A stretch of 64,000 bases of DNA. Origin: Tolypocladium sp. Sup5 PDA-1 (lineage: Eukaryota > Ascomycota > Sordariomycetes > Hypocreales > Ophiocordycipitaceae). The translations under genes and the position numbers were made by a program. Below are positions 11,137-22,040 of this stretch, piece after piece. Numbering within the stretch: position 1 is the stretch's first letter; the number at the start of each line of letters is the position of its first letter. The stretch is taken from assembly GCA_000750105.3 (NCBI GenBank), contig JPHH03000058.1, positions 1 through 64,000 of the forward strand, given 5' to 3'. Under the pieces are notes generated by a model. That model had not been told where the DNA came from, did no database searches, and worked only from the letters and a program-made list of their open reading frames with translations.

Positions 11137-13583
11137 TTAACGGCGGCGAAACCCACCTCTACCACCACCCCGTCCACGTCCATAGCCACCACCCCAGCCG
11201 CGACCACCACCACCACCACCGAAGCGAGCCATCTCAGCAAGGCGAGGATCAATCTGCTGCTTGGCCTCCTGGAGGACGTTGACAAGGTCACGCGCCTGCT
11301 TCTGGTCTGGATTCATCTGTTAGCATCCTGCGCAGCAACCGGACAAGAAAGGGGAGTACTCACTGTCAGTGGTGAAGAGGGTAATAGCAGTTCCATTCGC
11401 TCCGGCACGGCCGGTACGACCAATACGGTGGATGTAATCCTCCGAGTTATTGGGGTAATCGTAGTTCAACACGTGAGTGATGTTGCGAACATCTTAGCGA
11501 ACAAGGTTAGCAGGCGAAAGCGAGGTGTGTATAGCAACGTTCCAGCGCGGGAATGTGAAGAGACAGCCAAATATATGACCATCTGTGTAACTTCACTCCG
11601 GGGCATACTGGGGCAATCCAAGTGCGACAAGTGCCATCCATCCTTGGTATGGGCGGTCACCGGGTCCTCGGGTCAGGGAGCCTTGGGAGACAGCTTGATC
11701 TGGATCAAGGGATGCCAACCTCCACGAATGTACCACGGGAGAGACAAGGGTACAAGTGTGGAAATTCGAGTATAGCAAGGGTGATTCCAGCTACACAACG
11801 GATCAAGACTCCAGGGATAGAGAACCAAGTGGACACGAGCACGTCAGGCAGATTCGCACAGATAAGATAGCCCCTAGACACGAGAGTAAAGCACAGCAAA
11901 TGTTTTGCTGGAAGTTGCCATGGGGATAGGGGAAGGGAGGGCGGGGACTCACCAATACCACGGGATGCCACGTCTGTGGCAACCATAATGGGGCTCTTCC
12001 CCGTCTTGAACTGGTCTAGGACCCAGTCACGCTCGTTCTGCTGCTTGTCTCCGTGAATGGCTGGAATCAAAGTCAGCGATCAGGTCTTGCTTGGGGAAGA
12101 AACTCAATGGAGACTTACAGAGCGCCGGCCATCCATCCTGGCGAAGGAATCGAGTGATTTCATCGGCAACTCGTTTGGTGCCGACGAAGAGCAGGATCTT
12201 GTTCTCCTTGTTGTCCATGACCTTCTCGAGGTGCTTGATCATGCGGTCTCGCTTCTCCATTTCGCTGACAACCTCGACGATCTGGGTGATTCTGTGGTTG
12301 GCGGACAGCTCCATGGAACCAATGTTGACCTGGCTGAAGTCGTTGAGGAAGTCCGACGCAAGCGCCCTGACTTCCTTGGGCCACGTAGCAGACCACATGA
12401 GCGTCTGTCGGTCAGGCCGGATCTGCTCGATGATCTTGCGAATCTGGGGCTCGAAACCCATGTCCAGCATACGATCGGCCTCGTCGAGGACAAGGTAAGT
12501 CACACGCCGAAGGTTCGTCTTTCCAGCTTCGAGCATGTCAATCAGACGTCCCGGGGTGGCAATGCAGACCTCGACGCCTCGAGAAAGGTCTCGGATCTGA
12601 GGGCCCTTGGGAACACCTCCGTAGACGCAAGTGTTGCGAATTCGCGATGAGCGGCCGAACTTTGTAATCTCCTGCTGGATCTGGACTGCAAGCTCGCGGG
12701 TGGGGGCGAGGACAAGGACAATCGGGCCGTCACCGGGGGCCAGGAGCGGCTGGGCGTTGATGTGGACGATGGCTGGCAGACAGTAGGTCAGGGTCTTTCC
12801 GGAGCCCGTCTCGGCAATACCGACGACGTCACGTCCAGTAAGAGCCATGGGCCAGCCCTGGGACTGAATGGCGGTTGGGGCAGGGAAGCCTTGAGCCTTG
12901 ACCTCGTCCATGACATATCTGGGGAATCCAGCCTCGTCGAAGGTCTCGACCGGCTTGGGCACGTCGCTGCCAGCGATGGTCATCTGGTGCTTTCGGCGGA
13001 ATTCGTCCACTTCAGCAGGGGAGCGGGCCATAACCTCGGGACTCTCCTTGTAGAAGGACTTTTCGAACTTGGGAAGGGCGGAGAGATCTGAAGGCAGGTT
13101 AGCATGAATCCAAAGTCGATGTTTGCGAGGCGATACGAACCCCAGTTCTGCTTCTGCAATCCAGCGCCGAGGTTACTCATGCGGTCACCACCACCGCCGC
13201 CGCCGAAGCCGCCGCCGAAACCGCCTCCACCAAAACCACCACCATTGCCGTAGCCATTACCGTTGCTGAAGCCGTTGCTGTAACTCGAACAACTGGTTAG
13301 CGAATCTCTAGGACGATACTGGCGATGAAAGAGGGCCGCGCGAGATGACCGTTGCGCCGCCTTGCTGCAGGAGCGCAAATGGCGCATGTGCATGTCCGAG
13401 CAGCGTAGTCGACCATCTCACCCGCACCCCAGAGAGAATCAGAGCTTACCTTCCGCCATAACCGCCGCCGCCGCCGCCTCCATATCCATTTCGGTCTCCG
13501 CGGTCGCTCCTGTCACGGCCGTAGCCGCCAGAGCCGCCGTAGCCACCACCACCGCCGCCGCGACTACCACCGTAGCTGGACAT
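11137..13583 (-). CDS. DBP2: DEAD-box ATP-dependent RNA helicase, Dbp2/p68 type
   Basis: Nuclear RNA helicase acting in mRNP assembly, rRNA processing and nonsense-mediated decay, as known for the Dbp2 family. Six exons: 13583–13450, 13283–13141, 13087–12119, 12060–11953, 11492–11364 and 11306–11137, giving 550 residues, the usual Dbp2 length. The N-terminus is glycine-rich with RGG-like repeats. The Q motif lies near residue 165, Walker A AETGSGKT at about 184–191, DEAD at about 294–297, SAT near 325, then the helicase C domain with ASRGI and HRIGRTGRAG. The C-terminus is an RGG tail ending FRRR. All splice sites keep frame; the last acceptor was chosen so that the conserved NQKQARDL segment follows. 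Intron 4 (11952–11493) is 460 nt, far longer than the others, and sits at the ASRGI|D codon. Identity is very secure; the exact first acceptor is slightly less so. Confidence 0.95.
11493..11952 (-). promoter_or_regulatory. Long intron 4 of DBP2, candidate autoregulatory intron
   Basis: A 460-nt GT–AG intron with a CTAAC branch site, in a gene whose other introns are 53–166 nt. Yeast DBP2 genes are known to carry a conserved long intron in the 3' part of the coding region that mediates autoregulation of Dbp2 level. The position here, between the ASRGI motif and the following D, fits that intron. Regulation in this organism is inferred. Confidence 0.5.
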
Positions 13584-13599
13584 CTTCAGAGAAGTCTAG

Positions 13600-14660
13600 T
13601 CGCAGAGGATACCCGTCCGCTGCGTGATGGAGATGATGGAAAGTGAAAAGAGTGTCTGAGATGCAGGAGATGTAGCTTTTATGATGAGAATCCCTCTGCA
13701 GGATGATGAAAAGGAGTGCAGTTCAGAGGGTCGCTGTTCGGGAGTTGGGTGGTTGTTTGGTGCAGGGAAGAATTTCTCAGCTGGCGTCGCGCCCGAGGTT
13801 TTTTTTCTTCTCGCCTTCCAGTCCCTTCCTGATTTTTTTTTACGCTAGCAGGCGGCGCTAGGAAAAACTTGACGGCGACGGTTGCGGCGCGTGCCTGATT
13901 GGCCACACTGCCTCGCTGACATAATGCGCAGGTCACCAGTCCCAACAAGTAAGTAACCTACTCCGTACCAAGCCTACCAAGCCTGCCAGCTACCCTATAG
14001 GTCGCCTCTGCCGGCAGGCGAGCGTGCTCTCGGATTTCCCCAGTCGTCAGTGCTGCATTCCGAGAGATATTTTTGTGCCGGGTGATTTGGCTTCTTTTGG
14101 TGTGCTATCTCCTTTTACCCCAAGCGGTGAAAACGTCGTAGAAGGGCCCAAGTGTATCTGCCTTCAGCACCCCTTCACACTGCCCAGTCACATCAGGAGG
14201 CAGGAAACAGTTGGGTTGACCAGCCGTAGAGTACATACACCAAATTCGTTGTTCAGTAAAACACGAATTTTTGGCTGCCCAGAGGACAGTTTAGAGAAGC
14301 GCTCTCGCTGGGTCGTGGCAGAACCCTGCAGTTGCGCCCATAACACAAGATGCACGAACACGACTAAGTATAGACCTGGAAGATGCTGATATTGAGAGGC
14401 ACTGCTCTGATATTAATCCCTGCAGCGCAACCATTCCACCAGCGGTCATCTTCGCCCAGCCCCAAATAGATAGTGAACAAAGAAGAAGTACAAAAAGGGA
14501 TACCGAAACCCAAACTCAGCTGTTGTCATCAGGCGTCTATTAGTCCGACCCAGCCAGGTTAATTCCCAAGTCTATGGCAATTTCATTTTTGCTCCGGCAC
14601 TCCCAAGAACACATTTGGCAGAAAAAGTCATCCTGGCATCTCACGCACCACGCGGGATCG
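13600..14660. other. Intergenic: DBP2 promoter and NDE 3' flank
   Basis: No gene seen. It contains T-rich runs upstream of DBP2 (about 13800 and 13840) and one TACTCCGTA motif near 13960. The rest should be the DBP2 leader and promoter, and the 3' untranslated region of the NADH dehydrogenase gene. Confidence 0.6.
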
Positions 14661-14668
14661 CAGGATGT

Positions 14669-16535
14669 TTACTCTCGGGACACATCGCGGCCGAAAGCCT
14701 TGGACTTGAGCCAGTCCAGAATGACCAGAACTCGGTTTCGGGCTATTCAGTTGTCAGTTGACCGACCATGTCAGGGTAGTGCAACAGGGGCAAAACTCAC
14801 TGCTGAAGCACATGGACAGGTATGCGCTTCTCCAAAAGAGATACGTCAAGCTGCCGCCAGTGGCGAGGTTGCCGTTCCACCAGCTCACGTCTGCAACAGC
14901 CTTCTCGCTACCAATGTACGCCAGACTTCCCTGGTGGCTGTACCTGAAGGGCTTGATGTCCTTGACCTTCCGCAGCTTCCTCTCGAGCGCCTCAATCTCG
15001 TGCGCGGCCTCAGCGGAGTTGCCAGCCTGCAGGTTCATCTTGCTGCTCAGTTCCTGGATGCGAGTCTCGTGGTTCTCCGTCTTTGCCATGTTGTTGAACA
15101 GCCGACCGAGGAAGTTGCCCTCCTGCGATGCGACCTGGGCGGTAGGCGCATACCCGGCCACAGCGCAGTCGCCAATGGCCCAAATGTCACGGGTGCCCTG
15201 GACAACCAAGTACTCGTTCACGGCAAGGCCTCGGCGGGAGTCCTTCTGGGCGGCAATCTTGGACATGAGGTCCTTGACAATAGGCCTGACGGCATTTCCG
15301 GTAGCCCAGACGAGCAGTCCGTAGGGGATGATGACGCGCTCCTTGGTGCCGTCGGGGTGGGTTATCTCGGCCTCGACAGTGTCGTTGGTGACGTTCTTGA
15401 CCATGGTCTTGGTCTTGATGTCAATCTTCTCTTCGCGAAGGGTGTTTTCGGTGTAGTCGATGAGCTGCTTGGAGAAGGAAGGCAGCACGTTAGGCAAGGC
15501 CTCGATGAGAGTAACCTTGAAGCGGGGGCTGATTTCAGGGACCAACTTCTTGATGTCCTCCTCGAAGAAGTCCTGGAGCTCGCCGGCGAACTCGACGCCG
15601 GTAGGGCCACCTCCGACCACGACCATGTGCATCAGACGATCGACCTCCTCGCTGCTCTGACCCTTGAACGCGGCGGTCTCGACACAGTCCATGATCTTCT
15701 TGCGGATACGCTGGGCATCGCCAATCTCCTTCAAGAAACAGCTATGCTCCCTGACGCCGGGGATTCCAAAGGTGGCGTTCTCGGCGCCCACGCCAATGAC
15801 GAGCATGTCATAGGGGATCTCCGTCTCCGATGTCGCACCCTTGACCTCCGAGTTATCGACGATCTTGATGACCTTGCGATCAGGGTCAATGGAAGAGGCC
15901 TCGGCTTCATAGAACTTGACAGCGGCCTTCTTGTGGCGGAGGATGGCACGGATCGGCTCCATGATGGATCGGTGCTCGACGGTGCCGGTGGTGCATGACG
16001 GCAGCAGGGGCGTGAATAGGAAGTAGTTGCGGGGAGAGACGACAATGACATTGTAGTTTTCGGTATCGAGCTTCTTCAGCAGGGCCACAGATCCCCAGCC
16101 AGTTCCTGGTGGTCGTTAGCAACTCACTTCGTTTGCGCCCCGAGGCAGCCTCAGCTCCGATTTCGCCTCACCAAGGATGACCAGCGTCTTCTTGCTAGGA
16201 TCGGGCTCGTACTGCGGCTCGGGATGGCGATCTTGATAGATGATGTAGAAGGTGTAGCCGGCAAGTCCGCCGAAGGAGAGGTATGTCAACCTCCACATCC
16301 ACCTAAACGTCCTGCGCAGCTTGCCGGGCTTGGGCTTGGGCGCCGCATCGGCGTAGGCTCTCCGGAAGGCGATGCGGCCCGTTGTTTGCAGCTTCATGGC
16401 CACGGACGGCCTCGGAGCGGATCGCAGAGTCGTCGTCCTCGAAGCCGTCGAGAAGACTCTGGAGGCGGCGCGGCCTTGAGGGGCCAATTGGCCGACCTTG
16501 GCCAGGGCTGCCATAGCTCGCGAAGAGGAAGCCAT
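14669..16535 (-). CDS. nde: External alternative NAD(P)H:ubiquinone oxidoreductase (NDH-2)
   Basis: Single-subunit, rotenone-insensitive mitochondrial dehydrogenase that passes electrons from cytosolic NAD(P)H to ubiquinone without pumping protons. Exons 16535–16172, 16105–14801 and 14742–14669 give 580 residues. The Arg/Ser/Ala-rich N-terminus looks like a mitochondrial presequence. A membrane segment follows (about 90–110, LTYLSFGGLAGYTFYIIY), as in external isoforms. The first dinucleotide fold is VILGTGWGSVALL (about 117), the second MVVVGGGPTGVEFAGEL. The C-terminus (LVILDWLKSKAFGRDVSRE) is the usual membrane-anchoring helix. I see no EF-hand insertion; that segment has a charged, helix-prone stretch instead, more like calcium-independent isoforms. 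An in-frame upstream ATG at 16595 would add 20 Arg/Ser-rich residues and is an alternative start. NADH versus NADPH preference cannot be read. Confidence 0.93.
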
Positions 16536-16849
16536 CGCGCCGGGGCTTCGGGAGCTGGTGATGCGCACTCGGGGAACGGGCGATGGACAAGTCAATCAAT
16601 TGCAGAGGTGTAGGTGAGCACGCGCGACGGAATAGGTGGCCTCGTGGCGTGCCGAACGAAGCAATTGGGCGTGTGCGCGTGGCTGAGAGATGGAATTCTC
16701 GAGCTTGTAGGTGGTGGATGACGCTGGTTGCTGAAGCTTGGCGTGTATTTTTTTTCTTTGCCCTGGGCTGCTGGGTCCGTCCCTCTTTGCGCGGTTGCTG
16801 GGTTTTTTTTTAATGACGCAGAAAATCTTGCAAGGCCCAGCCAAGTCAC

Positions 16850-19800
16850 TCAACGCCGTGATACCTCCGAACTAGCAGCGATAAGGGTCTGGCTGTGGCT
16901 TGTAATGACATGCGTTTTGTGGCAGTTGACGAGCGTCGTCTTCACCCACGCGGCTGCTGAATATATGGCCCCAGACTCTGGACTCTGGAGTTGCAGACAG
17001 CCCCGGACGGGTACTTCACTGGGCTTGATTGCGCTCCCTCCGATATCAGCCGGCTGGCCGTCACGGGAGCCAATCTCACGCGGGTACCCCGTACCGCGGC
17101 TCCATTTCTCCGCGGTCGGCCACCCGAGGGTCCCGTCGTTGATGACTCCTTCTAGGTGAGGTACATAATGGCAAGGCAGATCACGGCGACATCTTCCTCG
17201 TTTGCCCGTGAACGGGCGTGCTGGCATTTGCTTTGGCGGCATGCCATTGGCCAAGATGATACCTAGACTGCTGCCACCTGCACACGTACGAGTACTTCGT
17301 CCTGGCAGCGCTTTCACATGGGAACATGCCTGGGCTTGAGCCCGGACGGCTGCTCAGCTCCCTCCTCCCGACGCTGGCAGTCCCGTTGGCCATCAAGGCG
17401 ATTGCCGTCTGCCCGTGGAGAGCGGTTAAGTTGGCAATAACGCGCGCGCCAGACGCGCCAGAGAGGCCTCGTGCTGTCTGGTTGCGTCCAGACTCAAGCC
17501 ACTATTACGGCATGACCCGTCGCTTGCCCTCCAGCTTCCATATTCCCGCCCATCTTGCCTCGCGAGCGGTTGTGCATGGACCTGGATGGCCAAGCTTCGC
17601 CTACGAGTACTCGCATTCGAATGCTGACCAGGAAGCTTTGAGAGAAAAAGATGACCGCGACCGTCCGAGCTCTCACAATCCAAAGGGACGCGGCAACGCT
17701 GTGGCCTATCAAGGGCATATTAATGCCATGATCCACAGCGGGATCGAGAGCGAGCACACAACGAACTGAGGGTCTCTCGCTTTCCTGTTATTTACTTCAT
17801 ACCGCCATAGTAAGATTTAAGTGATGCATAGTTTACAGCCTGTGCCCGTGTTGCGACAGTGCCATAGTCTGCTTCCTCCCAGCCTATTAAACGAGTTGGG
17901 ACAACAGATGCCATCAGTGGAGGCCGTCATCAACGGAGCAGGCGTGCCAATGGGATCAGGTCTTATCGGCCGCAAGCTTGCATCTTGTACGGACGCATTC
18001 CACAAACGAAACCGCTTGGAGCCTTGCAGATCCGATGTTTTATCCGGATCCACGGGTCAAGTTGTGGAGAGTGCTGAAGGGCCACTCTGAGGGTGTGGAA
18101 CTTGTGTACTCGTAAGTTGCATTTGCTTATTTGTAAACCAGTCTACACAACTCAATCGTGGGAACCGCACTATGCTCAAAAGTCCCTGGTGCCTGTCTGC
18201 GGCTTGAGGCCTGCTGTTGGGGGCAGGTTGTTCGGCCTGGCTTCCGGATGATACAAATGCTGTGGCACGGAGGCTCAGCTTGAGACGCCACAGGTCCCGG
18301 GTTCAGTATGCCGCTTTGTGCCATCACCGAGCCTGTGCTCGGTCGTGGCAATGCCATGTGCAGGAGCCCGTAGCTTGTGACGGCCAGGCAATGCGCGATG
18401 AGCCCAGGGTGCAGAGTGCTTACAAATATTGCTGTTGTCTTGAAGTCAGGTTCTCATCCTCGGTGATTAAGAGTCTGGTTGGCGCCTGAGGAAAAGACGG
18501 CCACTGAGCCAAGCCCATGGCTCAGGCCTCTTGGATGATGCAGGCTATTGATCCTCTGTCGGCGACATTATATGAATCAAGTTTGCAGATAATTGGATGA
18601 ATGCCAAGACTCTGTCACGGACCAGCAACAACTTTGGCTGTGTTTGGTGGTGGTTGTGGCGGTTGGTGGTGGTAGAGTGGTTGACTTGCGCATCATGGAC
18701 CCATGCTGCCTCAGGCTACCAGTGGATGATGATTGAATGCTGAGGTCAGCCACCGCCTGCCGTCGTTAACATCACCTCCTCGCATGATGAAGCCCTTGCT
18801 CTCCCCAAAGCATGTTCACATCGCTAGTTTCTCCGATGCTTCATGATGCTGTTCTATCGCCACTTCGACGCCTCCTTGGGCCTGGATCCCTGTCGGCTGA
18901 CGTTCTCTGGAGGCCCTGAAACCAATGCTGGCCCCGTCTGCGACACTCGGGTCTCCGCTCACATCTCCTTGTCGCACGTTGATCGAGCCTCGCGGTATCC
19001 GAAGTGCTCCATGCTTGCTGCAGTCAACAATCGACCAATGCTTCTGCTCTGCGCTTCCCTTTCTCCTGCCTCAGCCCAGCCTCAGCGGCCTCTGGCCAGT
19101 GCCAGGGCTGCAGGGCTGCTCGGAACTACGGCAATCTGAAGAGTCCAAGACTGTCTCACGATTCCGTGACCTTCGTGCCTGTGCTGGCCGTGGACGGCCC
19201 GCCGGCTGGGCCTCATCCCACGGACCTCTCGCAAGGTGGACTTGCTGATTCCTCAAGCAACCCGTTGTTTTGGACGCCAAGGTCGAGAACCGGCTCCGTT
19301 TCTTCTCCGCAGAGGAAGACCTGCTCGTGCGGGATGGTGTGGTGTGGCCCACGACGCCAGCCCCTCTGGCCCGTGTTTGACTTGCACGACCCCTGAGGAG
19401 CCTCGGGCCGCCGAGAGCATGTTCTTGCTGGCCGTCCCTTCTCATAACTAGAGACAGATGGCCCTGTCGCGGCTGTTACAGTGCCCATGCTCCGGTTGCC
19501 TCCATTTTCTGTTCCCCGTAGTCCGTCTCCTTCGTTGCTTGGTTGCCGTCCGCTTACCATTCCTTTGACTCTTACACGTAACCTAATCTCCAGCGCTCGC
19601 GAAATCCTTTGTTCATAATCTCCTTCCATTCTCGTTTCCTCTTTGCTTCCAGGGCCGGCCCTTTTACTCGACGACTGACTGTGCGGGGGTCTTTCTGAGC
19701 AGTCAGCTGATACAATTATTCATACGTCTCAAATTGTCAGCGCCTTCACGAGCCGTACGAAGCCTCTCGAAGCAGCAAGTCGATACGCGGCTATGAACTA

Positions 19801-19870
19801 GAAGACATACGCGAACGCTATACAGTCGAGCCAACCGAAGGGGCGTTGATTATCGCGGTTTACGGAAGAG
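16850..19870. other. Intergenic region, no gene recognised
   Basis: About 3 kb between two diverging genes. No open frame resembles a known protein; the longest (17326–17769) has no recognisable domain. It holds TACGAGTA motifs near 17289, 17602 and 18105, and a GGT-rich stretch near 18640–18680. From about 18800 it becomes pyrimidine-rich, as expected of the promoter and leader of the gene starting at 19873. A 2-codon upstream ORF (ATG AAC TAG, at 19793) lies in that leader. Confidence 0.5.
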
Positions 19871-19872
19871 CC

Positions 19873-21811
19873 ATGGTTCCGATCGCTGAATTGCCGGCAC
19901 GGGGGCCGGCTCCGACTGAGTCGACCTTGTCGAGCTTCACAGACTTTCCGCCGTGGACAAGAGGCGACGAGAGCGAGAGCGAGGCAGAACACGACGAGGT
20001 GAAACGCAGACTGGACGGCTTTCGGCGCCGGAGTAGGAGGAGGCGTGATGCATCTCTGTCGCCGCTGGGGAGAGACAACGACGACGATACATCCCAGTCC
20101 CCGGCTCACAGTATCCTCAAAAGGGGCGTCTTGGGAGACCTCTTAGAACCAGTCGTCAATAGTCTGGTCGGCGCTGCAAAAGGCGGTGACTCCTCCGATG
20201 ACAAGGGACCGACGAGCGACGACAGTGGCCACGAAACCGATCACGCATCTTCAAGCGCTTATAAAAGACCCCCTCCGGAGACTGCAGAGCCGCCACGCAT
20301 CGTCGGATCGCCGACATCATATCCAGCCCGCCCTACACCTCCACCTCCTCCTCCACCACCACCGCCATCGCAGCCGCCGCAGATATCCACTGCCGCCAAG
20401 GCCACATCTACGCCTAGCTCTGGACCTTCCTCGCCAACTGGGGGACAGACGCCTAAGCAGGTAAGCTTGTTGCTGCTCCGGATGTCGTGGCTGGTGCAGC
20501 TGACATGCCATGGTGCAGCCCACACCGGTCAACAATGCGGACAGCAAGTCGTCTCCATCGAGCACTTCATACGAGGCTATAAAGAGCTCATACATCACAT
20601 CCAGCACTGTGATACTAGAGAGTACGACGAGCGTCCTGCTCACCATAACCACACCGACCCCGAGCAGTAGGTCTTTGATTTCACTGACCCCGATCATCAC
20701 TGGCCCGATTCCGGTACTGTCCTCTGGGGTGAGGAAAGGGGTAGAAGCTCCTCCAACTGAAGTGCCCGCCCTCTTCGTCACGAAACCAGCCCTTTCCACC
20801 AGCACAACAACAGCGTCTTACTCATACGAAACCGCAGAGCCAGACAAATTGGGGGATTATCGTCCTCACCCTCACGATGACCTCCACCCCAACACAGAGA
20901 AGGCTTTGATTGCCGTTGGCTCGGTTGGTACGTTGACGTGATGTCCCCCGCTCAGCTGTTCCTCAGACTAACAGTCTCAAGGAGCCACAATCATCACGTT
21001 CTTCGTGTTCTGGCTCGCCTGGAAATGCTTCAAGATGCGAGGCAGGAAGGATAGTTCTAGAAACTGGAGGCCCAGATTCACGGCATCTCCGTCTTTGGAG
21101 AAGGCCAAACAGCTGATGATGGATCTCGCCTCTCGCGTCCCTATCCTGAAGAAGCGGTTCGCCAAGCGAAGCTGGTCCAATATTGGCAAGCCGTATGACG
21201 ACGCCTATTGGGAGAAGAAGCTGCCAGAATCCGATGCTAGACTCGAGGACCCGAGAGGCATTACCGTTCACACAGCAATTTCGACAAGAAGCGAATATGA
21301 AGAGCCCAAGCACTACTCTGCGCGTGGCCACGGGCCGAATCAGTCTATTTCGTCTACCCAGCCACAGTTCAACCAGACGCTGCGCTCCAACTACCAGGTG
21401 CCGCATAATCGCATGAGCGACATATCGTCCCTGTCTTCTGGCTTTGGCGACGGAGATATCATTGTTACCCCCACCAACAGCAATACCACCACTATCACCG
21501 CGACGCATTTGACCGCGCCGGCGCCCGTCGCGCAGCGCTCCAGCGTCAGCGGCACTTCTCAACGGCGCGACACTGTGTACACGGAAGCCTCCGAGGATCC
21601 GCAACCGCGCTTCCGAAGTGTCAATTCGTGGGTTCGTCAGCAGACGGGCCGGGTGAAGCGAGCCAAGCAGCGCGAGATGGTCGCCAGTGATGCGCCGCCC
21701 GTGCCAAATATGCCCCCTGAGCAAGAATTTAGGCTCATGATGCCAGACGGGGAGGAGCCACGGCGCGTTGACGGGACGACGGGAAGCAGTGGGAATGGCG
21801 TTGCGCGTTGA
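19873..21811 (+). CDS. Single-pass membrane protein of unknown function (Mid2/Skg6-like architecture)
   Basis: Not assignable to a named family. Exons 19873–20460, 20519–20927 and 20982–21811 give 608 residues with all phases consistent. Order of parts: a charged N-terminal region with an Arg cluster (FRRRSRRRRD, about 50–59), a proline run near 160–172, a Ser/Thr-rich stretch (about 180–315) typical of O-mannosylated surface proteins, one membrane segment at about 326–349 (ATIITFFVFWLAW), then a basic juxtamembrane segment and a polar tail. No signal peptide is visible. This arrangement recalls yeast Mid2, Wsc or Skg6-type wall sensors, but that is only a resemblance of architecture. The start is the first ATG in an open frame that runs from a stop near 19708 without an earlier ATG. 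A membrane or wall-polarity role is inferred. Confidence 0.8.
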
Positions 21812-22040
21812 ACTCGAGAGGTAGAAAAAGGGGGCAGCTCAGCGAGGGGAAGGTATATGCACATTTCTACAGAGAGCCATGATGATTCCATGAACTACAA
21901 TATGTGTAGAAGGAGAATCATCGTGTAGCAAGCCACTCCAGTCCGCCTCGTCACACTGTATGTCGCCGACCCGAAACTGAATAGAAATGACACGATTTCC
22001 TCGACTAGATTGTGGATTCAACATTCTTGTCTGACTTGGG

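Noticed and set aside
11014..11775. 253-codon + strand frame rich in Thr
   Set aside because: Antisense to the Gly-rich C-terminus and introns of DBP2; the Thr runs are the complement of GGT codons.
14574..15998. 474-codon open frame on the + strand
   Set aside because: It lies entirely antisense to the NADH dehydrogenase coding exon, and its composition mirrors that gene's codon bias. No recognisable domain.
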